Assembly: GCA_025210805.1 (NCBI GenBank)
Contig: JAOAQX010000005.1
Location: forward strand, 124,001-188,000
Length of the DNA stretch: 64,000 nt
Reading direction: 5' to 3'
Origin: Flavobacteriales bacterium
Lineage (GTDB): Bacteria > Bacteroidota > Bacteroidia > Flavobacteriales > CAJXXR01
Of the stretch, positions 42,217-51,322 are shown in pieces. Numbering within the stretch: position 1 is the first letter of the stretch; the number at the start of each line of letters is the position of its first letter. The notes beneath the pieces are model-generated. The model was not told the DNA's origin. It searched no databases and saw nothing but the letters and a program-made list of their open reading frames with translations. The translations under genes and the position numbers were made by a program.

Positions 42217-44132
42217 ATATACACAAAGTTTCCGTCTATTTTTCGGGTAAATACCTATTTAAAGAAATCAGTTTTCGCTTAGTTGCTGGAGACAGAATAG
42301 GTTTAGTGGGTAAAAACGGAGCAGGAAAATCTACCTTGCTTAAACTCATTTGTGGAGACGAATCCTATGAATCGGGGACAATTTCCTATTCAAAAGAAAC
42401 AGAAATAGCGCTACTTAGACAAGATCTCGATTTTGCAAATGATGGAAACCTTTGGCAAGAATGTGAAAAAGCATTTGAAAAAATCAATCAACTCGAAAAA
42501 AGTGTCGCCAAGTGGAGTGAGGAACTAAGCCATAGAGAAGATTATGAATCTGAAGACTATGCCAAGCTTATTTCAAAAATAAATGATGGAAATGATCGCT
42601 TAAATTTTTTGGGAATTCATCAAAAAGATGCTCAAATAGCCAAAATATTAGAAGGTTTAGGGTTTACCGAAAAAGACTGGACAAAACCCACAACCGAATT
42701 TAGTGGTGGATGGAGAATGCGTATTGAACTAGCAAAATTACTCCTTCAACAGCCCCACATCCTTCTACTGGATGAACCTACCAACCACCTTGATATCGAT
42801 TCAATTGTTTGGTTAGAGAAATTTCTAAAGAACTATCCAGGAGCCGTTATATTGGTATCACACGATAAGACATTCTTAAACCAAGTATGTAATAGAACTG
42901 TGGAAATACAGCACGGAACATTGTATGCCTATAAAGGAAACTACGATAAGTATATTCAACAAAGAGAATTACTTCTAGAGCAACAACTTGCCGCTTTTGA
43001 AAATCAAGCAAAAGAAAAGAAACGATTGGAAGCTTTAGTAGAAAAATTTCGATACAAAAGTTCTAAAGCCGCTTTTGCCCAAACACTCATCAAGAAATTG
43101 GATAAAATGGAAGATATTTCCATAGATGAGCTGGACCAAAAAACCATGAGATTCAAATTTCCCGATGCACCACACTCTGGAAAAGTCGTGCTCAAAATGG
43201 AAGAAGTAGGGAAATCTTTTGGAACAAAGAAAATATTTTCTAAAGTAAATTTTGAGCTAGAAAGAGGACAAAAAGTTGCCTTTGTAGGTCAGAATGGTCA
43301 AGGAAAAACCACGCTGGTAAAATGCATCATGCAGGAGTGGGAAGACTACCGAGGAAAGCTCGATTTAGGTCATCAAGTAGAAATAGGATATTTTGCCCAA
43401 GACCAAGCCAAAAAACTTGATACCACAAAGACCGTTTTAGATACTGTGCTAGATGAAGCTAACGCAGAAACCCGCCCGAAGGTTCGAGGTTTGTTGGGTT
43501 CTTTTTTGTTTGAAGGAGAAGATGTAGAGAAAAAAGTATCGGTTCTTTCAGGAGGTGAACGAGGAAGATTGGCACTTTGTTTACTCTTGCTCAAACCACA
43601 CAATTTGTTAATTCTCGATGAGCCCACAAATCACCTTGATATACAGTCCAAAGAAATTTTAAAACAAGCCGTAGAGGATTATCAAGGATCGGTAATTCTT
43701 ATTTCCCATGATCGAGAATTTTTGGAAGGATTAACGGATAAAGTTCTAGAGTTTAGAGAAGGAAAGGTAAAAGAAATTTTGGGTGGAGTAAAAGAATATT
43801 TAGAACTTCGTTCTTTTGATGATTTTAGACAAGTAGAACAACAAATAAAAGAAGCAGAAGTTCAAGAAAATACTTCTTCTAAAGGACAGAATGACTGGAA
43901 ACTGGAAAAAGAAAAAAAGAAAATTAAAAATAAAATCAATAAATTAGAAAAAGAAATCAACGAATTAGAGTCAAAAATTGAGCAAATGCAAAATGAAATG
44001 GCAGAAGATTCGTTTTATTCACAACCCATTGAAGATCAAACAAAATTTATTCAGGAGGTAAAAGACCGTGAGAAAATTTTGAATGATAAATTAGAAGAAT
44101 GGGAAGAATTAAGTTTAGAAATTGATGATTAG
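42210..44132 (+). CDS. ABC-F family ATPase (Uup/YdiF-like)
   Basis: Soluble duplicated ATP-binding protein of 640 residues, of the ribosome-associated ABC-F type, without membrane domains. Domain 1 has Walker A GKNGAGKST, signature EFSGGWRMRIELA and Walker B ILLLDEPTNHLD. A linker rich in charged residues (about 230-310) is the ribosome-contacting arm. Domain 2 has GQNGQGKTT, VLSGGERGRLALC and LLILDEPTNHLD. The C-terminus is a coiled coil (about 565-640), as in Uup. The ATG at 42210 overlaps the upstream stop (ATGCTAG); a TTG-type start at 42186 is rejected because homology begins at MLDIHKVSVYF. Confidence 0.93.
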   Translation: MLDIHKVSVYFSGKYLFKEISFRLVAGDRIGLVGKNGAGKSTLLKLICGDESYESGTISYSKETEIALLRQDLDFANDGNLWQECEKAFEKINQLEKSVAKWSEELSHREDYESEDYAKLISKINDGNDRLNFLGIHQKDAQIAKILEGLGFTEKDWTKPTTEFSGGWRMRIELAKLLLQQPHILLLDEPTNHLDIDSIVWLEKFLKNYPGAVILVSHDKTFLNQVCNRTVEIQHGTLYAYKGNYDKYIQQRELLLEQQLAAFENQAKEKKRLEALVEKFRYKSSKAAFAQTLIKKLDKMEDISIDELDQKTMRFKFPDAPHSGKVVLKMEEVGKSFGTKKIFSKVNFELERGQKVAFVGQNGQGKTTLVKCIMQEWEDYRGKLDLGHQVEIGYFAQDQAKKLDTTKTVLDTVLDEANAETRPKVRGLLGSFLFEGEDVEKKVSVLSGGERGRLALCLLLLKPHNLLILDEPTNHLDIQSKEILKQAVEDYQGSVILISHDREFLEGLTDKVLEFREGKVKEILGGVKEYLELRSFDDFRQVEQQIKEAEVQENTSSKGQNDWKLEKEKKKIKNKINKLEKEINELESKIEQMQNEMAEDSFYSQPIEDQTKFIQEVKDREKILNDKLEEWEELSLEIDD

Positions 44133-45312
44133 AAAATTAACAATAGGACTACTACTATTGATAAACACCTCGCTTTTTGGACAGTGGAATACCAACAAGG
44201 CAAATCCTTTTTATCCAGATGCAAGCTCAAATACGGGCTATGTTTTTGGAGGATTTATGCGTGCAGCAAATATTCAGGATTATTTTAAATGGCAAGAGAA
44301 TGATCATATTGGGTTGAATTTAGGTCATTTAAGATTGTATTATTTCCAAAAATTTGATCGATATAACAGCCTTTTTGTCAGCTCACAAAATAGATTTTTT
44401 TATGGAAAACAGGGAGAACAGTCAGCATTTATAAAAGATTTAAAAACCAATAATGATTTAATAAATCTGAACTGGGTATTACTAGAAGGAAATAAAACTT
44501 TACTGCATTCCGAAATTGATATTTGGCATTACCAATGGAAAAATGAATTGGTGAGAATCAAAATAGGAAAACAGCGTTTTTGGTGGTCTCAGTCCTATCT
44601 TTGGTCTGCCAATAACTATATGAATACCTATTCTATCCTTGGTTTCGATATCGATAATAGATCTGGAGTAGAGTCGGGTTCTGCAAAATTTCGTTTTGGT
44701 AAAAAAAGTCCGATGAGTTTAGAGGTTGCCGCCGCACCTAGAAGACAAGAAAAGAACTCCGTATATTCAGCAAGATTGCTTTGGGAAAAAGGTGTGAATG
44801 AATTCCAGTTAGTAGGAGGGAAGGTGCTCAATGATTACACCGTTGGTGTAGGATGGACAGGCGACATGGATCGGGGAGCCGAATTCTCTGGAGAAATCAC
44901 CTATTTTCGAGATAGAGATAATGCTCGTGAAGTGATAATTGCTGATCTAGCATATCTAAAAAGAGTCAATAGACATTGGCTTTGGCTAGTGGAAGTTGCT
45001 TATCATTCGAATCCAAAACCACTTAAAAAATCTTTAAATATCTTTACAGAAGCAGGTACAAAGGATCTGATTGTTGATGAACTACAATTTGGAGCTTTGA
45101 TTAAATTTTTTCCCAGTAGAAAGTTTGAATGGGGAGCCGCTTCAAGGTTCTATTGGGATGATAAGACATTGCATGGAAATATTTATGCACAGCTCAATAT
45201 GACCAAAGACTTCTCTCTATATGCAGGTTATAATATTTTTGGAGTCTCCTTTGAGAACTCGAATCTAATTCCCAGAAAACAACTCGTTAGTTATCTAATT
45301 TATCATTTTTAA
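44125..45312 (+). CDS. Outer-membrane beta-barrel protein, unknown function
   Basis: Protein of 395 residues with a signal peptide ending SLFGQ. The mature protein consists of many alternating strands with aromatic girdles (IGLNLGHLRLYYFQKF, LHSEIDIWHYQWKNEL, VRIKIGKQRFWWSQSYLW, AEFSGEITYFRDRDNAREVII). It ends LVSYLIYHF with terminal Phe, so it is an outer-membrane barrel. The IGKQRFWWSQS segment resembles porin-type families. The ATG at 44125 overlaps the ABC-F stop (ATGATTAG), and a TTG one codon earlier is unlikely. Confidence 0.75.
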   Translation: MIRKLTIGLLLLINTSLFGQWNTNKANPFYPDASSNTGYVFGGFMRAANIQDYFKWQENDHIGLNLGHLRLYYFQKFDRYNSLFVSSQNRFFYGKQGEQSAFIKDLKTNNDLINLNWVLLEGNKTLLHSEIDIWHYQWKNELVRIKIGKQRFWWSQSYLWSANNYMNTYSILGFDIDNRSGVESGSAKFRFGKKSPMSLEVAAAPRRQEKNSVYSARLLWEKGVNEFQLVGGKVLNDYTVGVGWTGDMDRGAEFSGEITYFRDRDNAREVIIADLAYLKRVNRHWLWLVEVAYHSNPKPLKKSLNIFTEAGTKDLIVDELQFGALIKFFPSRKFEWGAASRFYWDDKTLHGNIYAQLNMTKDFSLYAGYNIFGVSFENSNLIPRKQLVSYLIYHF

Positions 45313-45324
45313 CTCAGAATTACC

Positions 45325-46101
45325 ATGATTGATACGCATACCCATTTATATAGCTCAAAATTTGATGAAGATCGAGCTGAAGCCATCAATAGAGCCAAAG
45401 AAAATGGTGTAAAACAAATTTACTTACCTTCAATAGATCAAGCTTATTTTGCGTCCATGGAGGCTATGGAAAAAGCAGACCCCGACTGGGTAAAGTTGAT
45501 GATCGGTTTACATCCTTGTTCTGTAACAGCAGATAATGATACAGAAATGGAATTTGTAAAATCTCAATTGGCTTCAAGACCTTTTGCGGCTATTGGAGAA
45601 ATAGGGATTGATTTATATTGGGATAAAACCCACCTAGAAGAACAAAAAGCTGTTTTTCGCCAACATTGTGATTGGGCATTAGCGTATCATCTTCCGATAA
45701 TTATTCATGTTCGTGATGCTTTTGAGGAAGTGTTTGAGGTATTAGAAGAATATAGAAAAACGCCACTCACAGGAATATTTCATTGTTTTACAGGAGGAAA
45801 AGAAGAACTGGATCAAGTTCTTAGTTTAGGGTTTAAAGTGGGTTTAGGTGGAGTTCTTACTTTTAAAAATGGAGGCTTAGATAAAACTTTGGCACTTTAT
45901 GAATCCAAAGAAATACTGTCTCATATTGTCTTAGAAACAGATGCGCCCTATCTTGCTCCACACCCACACAGAGGAAAGAGAAACGAAACATCATATATAT
46001 CTTTGGTAGCTAGTAAATTATCTGAGGTTTTGAATGTGCCTTTAGAAGAAATTCAAGAAAAAACTACTCAAAATGCTTTGGATCTTTTTGTAGCGTACTA
46101 A
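45325..46101 (+). CDS. TatD family metal-dependent hydrolase
   Basis: TIM-barrel metal-dependent nuclease/hydrolase of 258 residues. It has the metal motif IDTHTHLY at the N-terminus, GLHPCSVTADN, AIGEIGIDLYWDK, LPIIIHVRDAFEEV, GIFHCFTGG, and the C-terminal LETDAPYLAPHPHRGKRNE, all family hallmarks with the expected His, Glu and Asp ligands. TatD proteins act in DNA end-processing and oxidative damage repair; some remove D-amino acids from tRNA. It is the last gene of a co-directional run starting at 41152. Confidence 0.93.
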   Translation: MIDTHTHLYSSKFDEDRAEAINRAKENGVKQIYLPSIDQAYFASMEAMEKADPDWVKLMIGLHPCSVTADNDTEMEFVKSQLASRPFAAIGEIGIDLYWDKTHLEEQKAVFRQHCDWALAYHLPIIIHVRDAFEEVFEVLEEYRKTPLTGIFHCFTGGKEELDQVLSLGFKVGLGGVLTFKNGGLDKTLALYESKEILSHIVLETDAPYLAPHPHRGKRNETSYISLVASKLSEVLNVPLEEIQEKTTQNALDLFVAY

Positions 46102-46200
46102 AAATTATGTTTACAAAAAAAACGAGAACCAAGCTTTATTTATTCTAATCTCAAACTCGTATATTTAGGTCTTTAAACTTATTTTTTTTATTAAGAACTC

Positions 46201-47226
46201 ATGCAGGAAAAGCAAAAAGTATTATTGATATATACTGGAGGAACCATTGGGATGAGAAAAAATCCTGAAACAGGAAGTCTGATGCCCGTGAATTTTGAGG
46301 GTATGCAAAACTCAATTCCAGAACTCGGTCAGTTAGAAATATCTTATGATGTAATCTCCACAAAAGAAAGTAAGGACTCATCGGATATGACAGCTGATGA
46401 TTGGGTAGAAATGGCAACAGTTATCCATGAACACTATTCAAGCTATTGTGGCTTTGTGATTCTACATGGGTCAGATACATTGGCATTTACGGCTTCGGCA
46501 TTGAGTTTTATGTTCGAAAATTTAGACAAACCAATAATCCTAACGGGTTCACAATTGCCTATGGGAGTTCCTAGAACAGATGCCAGGGAGAACTTAATTA
46601 CTTCTTTAGAAATAGCTTCTTCTTATGAAAACGGTTTGGCTATGATTCCCGAAGTAGCGGTATATTTTGAATACAAATTATATAGAGGAAATAGAGTCTC
46701 TAAGCTAGACGCAGAACGCTTTGATGCCTTTGGTTCTTATAATTATCCACCATTGGCAGAAGCAGGAGTTAATATGATGTGGAAAAGAGACTTGATACAT
46801 CATCCTTTAACTTTTCAAACAATAAAACTCAATACGGCATTAGAAAAAAATATCATTAGCATAAAACTATTTCCAGGAATAGACGCCCAATTTTATCAGA
46901 ATTTAATTCTTGATGAAAAAATTAAGGGAATCGTTATAGAAACCTTTGGGGCAGGAAATATTGGGAATAAACCAGAATGGACGGCTTTGCTTAAAAAAGC
47001 GATAAATCAAGGTAAAGTTATTGTTAATATTAGCCAATGCTTAGGAGGTTCTGTGGAGCAAGGAAAATATGAAGCCAGTAGAGAATTACAAAAAATAGGT
47101 GTTATTTCAGGTGGCGAAATGTCTTATGAAGCAACCATTTGTAAGCTCATGCACGTACTGGCACAACCCATTTCTCATGAAAGAAAAAAGGAAATAATTC
47201 TAAAAAATATTCGAGGAGAACGCTAA
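46201..47226 (+). CDS. ansA: Type I L-asparaginase
   Basis: Cytoplasmic asparaginase of 341 residues converting asparagine to aspartate and ammonia. It has the catalytic Thr motif YTGGTIGM near the N-terminus and the second motif HGSDTLAFTASALSFM with the T-D-K-like dyad, followed by PIILTGSQLP and the C-terminal GIVIETFGAGN and QCLGGSV. There is no signal peptide, so it is the low-affinity type I form rather than periplasmic type II. It stands 100 bp after tatD on the same strand. Confidence 0.93.
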   Translation: MQEKQKVLLIYTGGTIGMRKNPETGSLMPVNFEGMQNSIPELGQLEISYDVISTKESKDSSDMTADDWVEMATVIHEHYSSYCGFVILHGSDTLAFTASALSFMFENLDKPIILTGSQLPMGVPRTDARENLITSLEIASSYENGLAMIPEVAVYFEYKLYRGNRVSKLDAERFDAFGSYNYPPLAEAGVNMMWKRDLIHHPLTFQTIKLNTALEKNIISIKLFPGIDAQFYQNLILDEKIKGIVIETFGAGNIGNKPEWTALLKKAINQGKVIVNISQCLGGSVEQGKYEASRELQKIGVISGGEMSYEATICKLMHVLAQPISHERKKEIILKNIRGER

Positions 47227-47276
47227 GGGATTTTTTAACATCCATTCACATTTTCCGAAAATTTTGTATTTTGCCA

Positions 47277-47363
47277 TAGATTTTAGGCAAGTTCAAAAAA
47301 TTTGCCCTAGGAAATAATTGCTTTATTAAAAAAGGCAATGATTTTCTAAAATCTACGTTTTAG
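47277..47363 (+). promoter_or_regulatory. Structured leader of the exbB operon with competing pairings
   Basis: TAGATTTTAG (47277-47286) pairs perfectly with CTAAAATCTA (47346-47355). Within this helix are two smaller hairpins: GGCAA/TTGCC (47286-47306) and ATTGCTTT/AAGGCAAT (47317-47339). CTAAAA at 47346-47351 can instead pair with TTTTAG at 47358-47363, breaking the closing helix. The result is a three-way-junction-like fold with an alternative, 47 bases before the exbB start. Confidence 0.45.
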
Positions 47364-47409
47364 AAATAAAAAGAGAACAAGTAAAACAAAAACTAATCGA
47401 AAAAAGAAG

Positions 47410-48105
47410 ATGAAAAAACTATCATTTCTTGCTGTAGCTATGCTAACTTCAGTGCCTACATTTGCTGCTGAAGATCAGAACTTCCACCAAATCTTAAAGG
47501 AGAAGTTTATTGAGGGAGGTCCTATGTTTATGGGAATTGTACTATTGGTACTTATTCTTGGTTTGGCAATTGTCATCGAAAGAATTATTTACCTTAACAT
47601 GGCTACCACAAACACAAACAAATTAATCAAAAATGTAGAAGAAGCGCTAGCATCAGGTGGTGTAGAAGCTGCAAAAGACGTTTGTAAAAACACAAGAGGA
47701 CCCGTTGCTTCTATTTTCTGGCAAGGGCTTGATAGAGCTAGCGAAGGACTTGATGCTGCAGAAAAAGCAGTAATCGCTTATGGAGCTGTTCAAATGGGAC
47801 GTTTGGAAAAAAACATCTCTTGGATTTCATTATTTATCGCTCTAGCTCCAATGCTTGGATTTATGGGAACGGTAATCGGTATGATCGAAGCATTTGATGC
47901 CATCCAAGAAGCAGGAGATATTCAACCTTCATTGGTAGCAGGAGGTATTAAGGTAGCCCTATTAACAACTGTATTCGGTTTGATCGCTGCAATTATCCTT
48001 CAAATTTTCTATAACTACATCCTTTCTAAAGTAGATTCTTTAGTAAATAATATGGAGGATGCTTCAGTTTCTTTGATTGACTTACTAGCTAAGCATAACA
48101 AATAA
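47410..48105 (+). CDS. exbB: MotA/TolQ/ExbB proton channel family protein
   Basis: Inner-membrane proton-channel subunit of 231 residues that energises TonB with ExbD. The N-terminal signal-like segment MKKLSFLAVAMLTSVPTFAA is followed by a membrane helix (GPMFMGIVLLVLILGLAIVIERI) and a cytoplasmic loop. Two further helices close the protein: ISLFIALAPMLGFMGTVIGMIEAF with the family motif LGFMGTV, and GGIKVALLTTVFGLIAAIILQIFYN. It is the first gene of a four-gene operon with a small membrane protein and two ExbD proteins. It probably powers the receptor at 19.1 kb among others; no tonB gene is in the operon. Confidence 0.92.
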   Translation: MKKLSFLAVAMLTSVPTFAAEDQNFHQILKEKFIEGGPMFMGIVLLVLILGLAIVIERIIYLNMATTNTNKLIKNVEEALASGGVEAAKDVCKNTRGPVASIFWQGLDRASEGLDAAEKAVIAYGAVQMGRLEKNISWISLFIALAPMLGFMGTVIGMIEAFDAIQEAGDIQPSLVAGGIKVALLTTVFGLIAAIILQIFYNYILSKVDSLVNNMEDASVSLIDLLAKHNK

Positions 48106-48120
48106 TTCTTAACCAAGACT

Positions 48121-48570
48121 ATGAATAAGAATTTAAGTAAAATATTGATGGTAGTGGTTGCCATTTTGATGCTTGTGGGGGTATATTACTACTTCCAGAT
48201 TGTATCAAATGGAGACGATGCCTTCGATGGAAACACAGACTTACAGGATTCAGTGATCGGTCCTGCACTAAGTTATACACTATGGGTGATTTATATTGCC
48301 GCTGGAATATCATTGGTTTTCTCCGTAGTAAACATGTTGAAACAACCTAAAAACTTGATCCCAATTGGTGGAGCAATTTTAGGATTATTAGTAATTTATT
48401 TCATCGCTTCAGGACAAGCTAGTGATGTGGTAGAAACAAAATGGTTGGAGTTTGATGTAGATGCTGCCGTTTCTAAAAACGTTGGTACAGGATTATTCTC
48501 TTTCTATTGGATTGCCGCCGTAGCTATTGTTGGAGCCATTGTAGGTGAAATTTACAGTGCAATAAAATAA
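48121..48570 (+). CDS. Four-helix membrane protein between exbB and exbD genes
   Basis: Hydrophobic protein of 149 residues with four predicted membrane helices (MVVVAILMLVGVYYYFQIV, LSYTLWVIYIAAGISLVFSVV, GGAILGLLVIYFIAS, SFYWIAAVAIVGAIVGEIY) and a short acidic segment between helices 1 and 2. It has no recognised domain. Its position 15 bp after exbB and 7 bp before exbD, an arrangement found in Bacteroidota exb operons, suggests that it is an accessory subunit of the proton channel. That role is inference. Confidence 0.75.
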   Translation: MNKNLSKILMVVVAILMLVGVYYYFQIVSNGDDAFDGNTDLQDSVIGPALSYTLWVIYIAAGISLVFSVVNMLKQPKNLIPIGGAILGLLVIYFIASGQASDVVETKWLEFDVDAAVSKNVGTGLFSFYWIAAVAIVGAIVGEIYSAIK

Positions 48571-48577
48571 TAGAGTT

Positions 48578-49105
48578 ATGGCCAGAAAAAAAAGAGAACT
48601 ACCTGAAATAAATGCAGGTTCCATGGCGGATATCGCCTTCCTTTTGCTAATCTTCTTTCTGGTAACAACTACTATGGATGTGGATACAGGAATCTTTAGA
48701 AAACTTCCTCCGAAGATGACAGATATTGTTGATCCACCACCAGTAAAAGATAGAAATATCTTTGTAGTATTGATCAACCAAAATAATGACTTACTTGTAG
48801 AGGATAATCCTATGGATATCAACAATCTGACAGCAGAAACTATCAGATTCCTTACCAGTAAAGCAGAGAATATGGCAGAAGATCCTAAAAAAGCAGTTGT
48901 TTCTTTAAGAAATCACCGCTTTACGGACTACCAAACCTACCTTGCAGTTCAAGATAAACTTACAGCGGCTTATACCAAAGTAAGAAACGATGCTGCCCAA
49001 GGTAAATTTGGAAAGAACTATGAAGATCTTGCCAAAGATCAACAAAAGGAAATCAGAAAAGCTTATCCGATGAATATCTCGGAGGCAGAACCAATTAAAG
49101 AATAA
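48578..49105 (+). CDS. ExbD/TolR biopolymer transport protein 1
   Basis: Single-span inner-membrane protein of 175 residues. The motif INAGSMADIAFLLLIFFLVTTTMD places the proton-carrying Asp at position 18 at the start of the helix. The periplasmic domain continues with TGIFRKLPPK and a TolR-like fold (FVVLINQNNDLLVED, AVVSLRNHRFTDYQTYLAVQDKL). It is longer than E. coli ExbD by about 35 residues. It is the third gene of the exb operon, 5 bp before a second exbD. Confidence 0.9.
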   Translation: MARKKRELPEINAGSMADIAFLLLIFFLVTTTMDVDTGIFRKLPPKMTDIVDPPPVKDRNIFVVLINQNNDLLVEDNPMDINNLTAETIRFLTSKAENMAEDPKKAVVSLRNHRFTDYQTYLAVQDKLTAAYTKVRNDAAQGKFGKNYEDLAKDQQKEIRKAYPMNISEAEPIKE

Positions 49106-49110
49106 AGACT

Positions 49111-49584
49111 ATGAGTAAGTTTAAGAAAAAAGGCTCAGGAAAAATGGCTCCGATATCTACGGCATCTTTGCCAGATATCGTATTCATGCTTTTATTCTTC
49201 TTTATGGTTTCTACCGTAATGCGTGAAAATACCCTTTTGGTTCAGAATTCATTACCGGGAGCTTCAGAAGTTTCCAAAATCAAAAGAAAATCATTAGTAG
49301 ATTATATCTATGTGGGTCCACCATCTGCAAAGCTTCAAGCACAGTATGGAAAAACTCCAAAGATTCAACTAAACGATGCTTTTGCCGATGTTGCTGAAAT
49401 CAAAAGTTGGGTACACACCAATAGAGATACTCGTAGAGAAGAAGAAATTCCAGCACTTACTGCTGTAATAAAAGCAGATGAGAAAACAACAATGGGAATT
49501 ATTACCGATATTAAAGAAGAATTACGTGAGGTACAACAATACCGTATCATGTATGCTTCAAAAAGATTGGCAGTAAAGAAATAA
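49111..49584 (+). CDS. ExbD/TolR biopolymer transport protein 2
   Basis: Second ExbD of the operon, 157 residues, with Asp22 in TASLPDIVFMLLFFFMVSTVM and a periplasmic domain (LVQNSLPGASEVSKIKRKS, ALTAVIKADEKTTMGIITDIKEEL, QYRIMYASKR). Two different ExbD proteins with one ExbB are typical of Bacteroidota and may form a heteromeric core. The operon ends here with a strong terminator. Confidence 0.9.
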   Translation: MSKFKKKGSGKMAPISTASLPDIVFMLLFFFMVSTVMRENTLLVQNSLPGASEVSKIKRKSLVDYIYVGPPSAKLQAQYGKTPKIQLNDAFADVAEIKSWVHTNRDTRREEEIPALTAVIKADEKTTMGIITDIKEELREVQQYRIMYASKRLAVKK

Positions 49585-49602
49585 TTACTCATTTCATTTT
49601 TT

Positions 49603-49641
49603 AAAAAGCCTCTTATCAAAACTTGATAAGAGGCTTTTTTA
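49603..49641 (+). terminator. Terminator of the exb operon
   Basis: AAAAAGCCTCTTATCAA and TTGATAAGAGGCTTTTTT form a 14-bp stem with a four-base loop and T tract. The flanking A run makes it potentially bidirectional. Confidence 0.92.
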
Positions 49642-50059
49642 CGTGATAAATATCATGTTTTTGATAGGTTGTTGTGTTTTTTGTTATGATTTTCAATGGA
49701 ATCGAGTAAATTCGTTTGTTTTTAAATATTATATCATTTGTAGTTAAATTTACACACTAGCATAAGTCCTCCCGAAATATAGGGAGGGAAGAAGAGTTCT
49801 ACAACGAAATACTTCGAAAAAGAAAAAACTTACGTGTTAATAAACAAGTTGTTCTAGGCATCGCATCTTAAGGATTACACTTAGATAAAGAATCGTCTGT
49901 CATTACGAAATAGTAGTTAAAAATAGGTAACTACTGTATTTGGGGAAAATGACATGTCTTTTTAGGTTACCTTAACTGTCTAACAACTTGTTTTTTTCAT
50001 GATACGAGCCATCGTATAAATGATAAGCATATTATATTTGCTTAAAAAACACAAAAGGC
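49642..50059. other. Intergenic region with a family B fragment
   Basis: No gene seen. A CCTCCCGAAATATAGGGAGG hairpin at about 49768-49788 is followed by TTCTACAACGAAATACTTCG (near 49797), which matches the internal part of family B copies at 10.5 and 30.8 kb. The end of the region holds the inverted repeat and -7 box listed separately. Confidence 0.5.
50002..50040 (+). promoter_or_regulatory. Inverted repeat and -7 box before the RlmG-like gene
   Basis: ATACGA (50002-50007) and TCGTAT (50012-50017) form an inverted repeat with a four-base centre. 15 bases later TATATTTG (50033-50040) matches the -7 consensus. The palindrome would overlap the promoter spacer, a typical place for a repressor site. 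The -33 box is not clear. Confidence 0.4.
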
Positions 50060-51157
50060 ATGGATCCTCGAGTAAGCTATAAAGATCAAATATTCTCCTT
50101 CCAAAGATATCCAGAAACTACCAATAAGTCTTTAAGAGCTTATTCTACTGCCGATATTCTTATGGCAGAATATGTTAAGGATTTCAAGGAAGCTCGGTAC
50201 GCTATTTTTAATGACAGGATGGGGGTGTTGGGTACTTTAATGAATCAAAGAGATTCTATGAACTATTTACACTATTCCAGCCAAGAAAAAGCATTGGATT
50301 TTCAATATAAAAAACATCAGACAAAAGAAACTTATTCCAGAGCCTATCTCTCACCTGATATAGCCATCCAAGAATCAGATTTTTATTTGGTGAAAATGCC
50401 CAAATCTGTGGACTTTTTGGATTTTATGCTTGATAAAATAGCTCAATCTGCTCCTCAGGAATCACAAGTTGTTTTAGGGTTTATGACCAAATATTTCACC
50501 AAGTCTTGGCTCGAAATTGCCCAAAAATATTTTGACGGAGTGGAACAAACAAAAGCTTGGAAAAAAGCCCGATTAATGATATTGTCTAAGCCTAAGAAAA
50601 ATCTTCCAGCTAAAGAATTTACTCATAATATCGAGTGGCAGGGTACTGTTTTAAAACAATATTACGGAGTGTTTTCGGCAAAGAATATCGATCTTGGCAC
50701 AAGATTTTTGTTGGAAAATTTTACATTAAAGCCAAATGAAGAATTGGTTTTAGATTTGGCTTGTGGTAATGGAATTATCGGACATCATTTATTACAACAA
50801 AACCCAAAAATAGAATTGCATGCTAGCGATGATTTTCTCTTAGCAATAGAATCAGCCAAAATGAATATAAGCTCTAAAAATGCCCATTTTTATTGTGAAA
50901 ATGATTTAAATCAAATCAATCTACCTTCCTTAGATTTAATTATCACAAATCCTCCATTTCATTTTGAAAATGAAAATAATATCGAGGTTTCAATTCAATT
51001 ATTTAGACAAGCAAAGCGCAAATTGAAAGCAGAAGGAAGACTTGTAATTGTGGCAAATAGACACCTGAACTATACCACACATTTAAAGCATATTTTCACT
51101 TCGGTTTCTCAGTTGCTTTGGAATGAAAAATTTGAAATTTTGGAAGCGAAGTATTAA
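50060..51157 (+). CDS. RlmG/RsmC-like rRNA methyltransferase
   Basis: SAM-dependent methyltransferase of 365 residues resembling RlmG (23S rRNA guanine N2, helix of G1835). It has an N-terminal degenerate methyltransferase-like half (AYSTADILMAEYV, FYLVKMPKSVDFLDFML). The C-terminal catalytic half has the SAM motif LVLDLACGNGIIGHHLL, the acidic loop LHASDDF, the active-site motif LIITNPPFHF and the late motif GRLVIVANRHLNY. NPPF is the mark of base-amino methyltransferases. The bipartite layout supports the RlmG/RsmC family over single-domain enzymes; RlmG itself is inferred. Confidence 0.85.
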   Translation: MDPRVSYKDQIFSFQRYPETTNKSLRAYSTADILMAEYVKDFKEARYAIFNDRMGVLGTLMNQRDSMNYLHYSSQEKALDFQYKKHQTKETYSRAYLSPDIAIQESDFYLVKMPKSVDFLDFMLDKIAQSAPQESQVVLGFMTKYFTKSWLEIAQKYFDGVEQTKAWKKARLMILSKPKKNLPAKEFTHNIEWQGTVLKQYYGVFSAKNIDLGTRFLLENFTLKPNEELVLDLACGNGIIGHHLLQQNPKIELHASDDFLLAIESAKMNISSKNAHFYCENDLNQINLPSLDLIITNPPFHFENENNIEVSIQLFRQAKRKLKAEGRLVIVANRHLNYTTHLKHIFTSVSQLLWNEKFEILEAKY

Positions 51158-51322
51158 AGTGAGATATCTAGAGTAATTCATATTAAAAAATTAGACCTTT
51201 TATGGTGACAATTTACTCTTCGGTATTATTTACAGTTTAGTATTATTTCCTCAAAAATGAGGAATAAACCATTTGTTGATAATTAGGAAATTAGCATTAC
51301 TAATTATTAATACATTCTGGTT

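Noticed and set aside
46102-46200. ACGAG...CTCGT inverted repeat after tatD as a terminator
   Set aside because: The stem is short, the loop long and no T tract follows.
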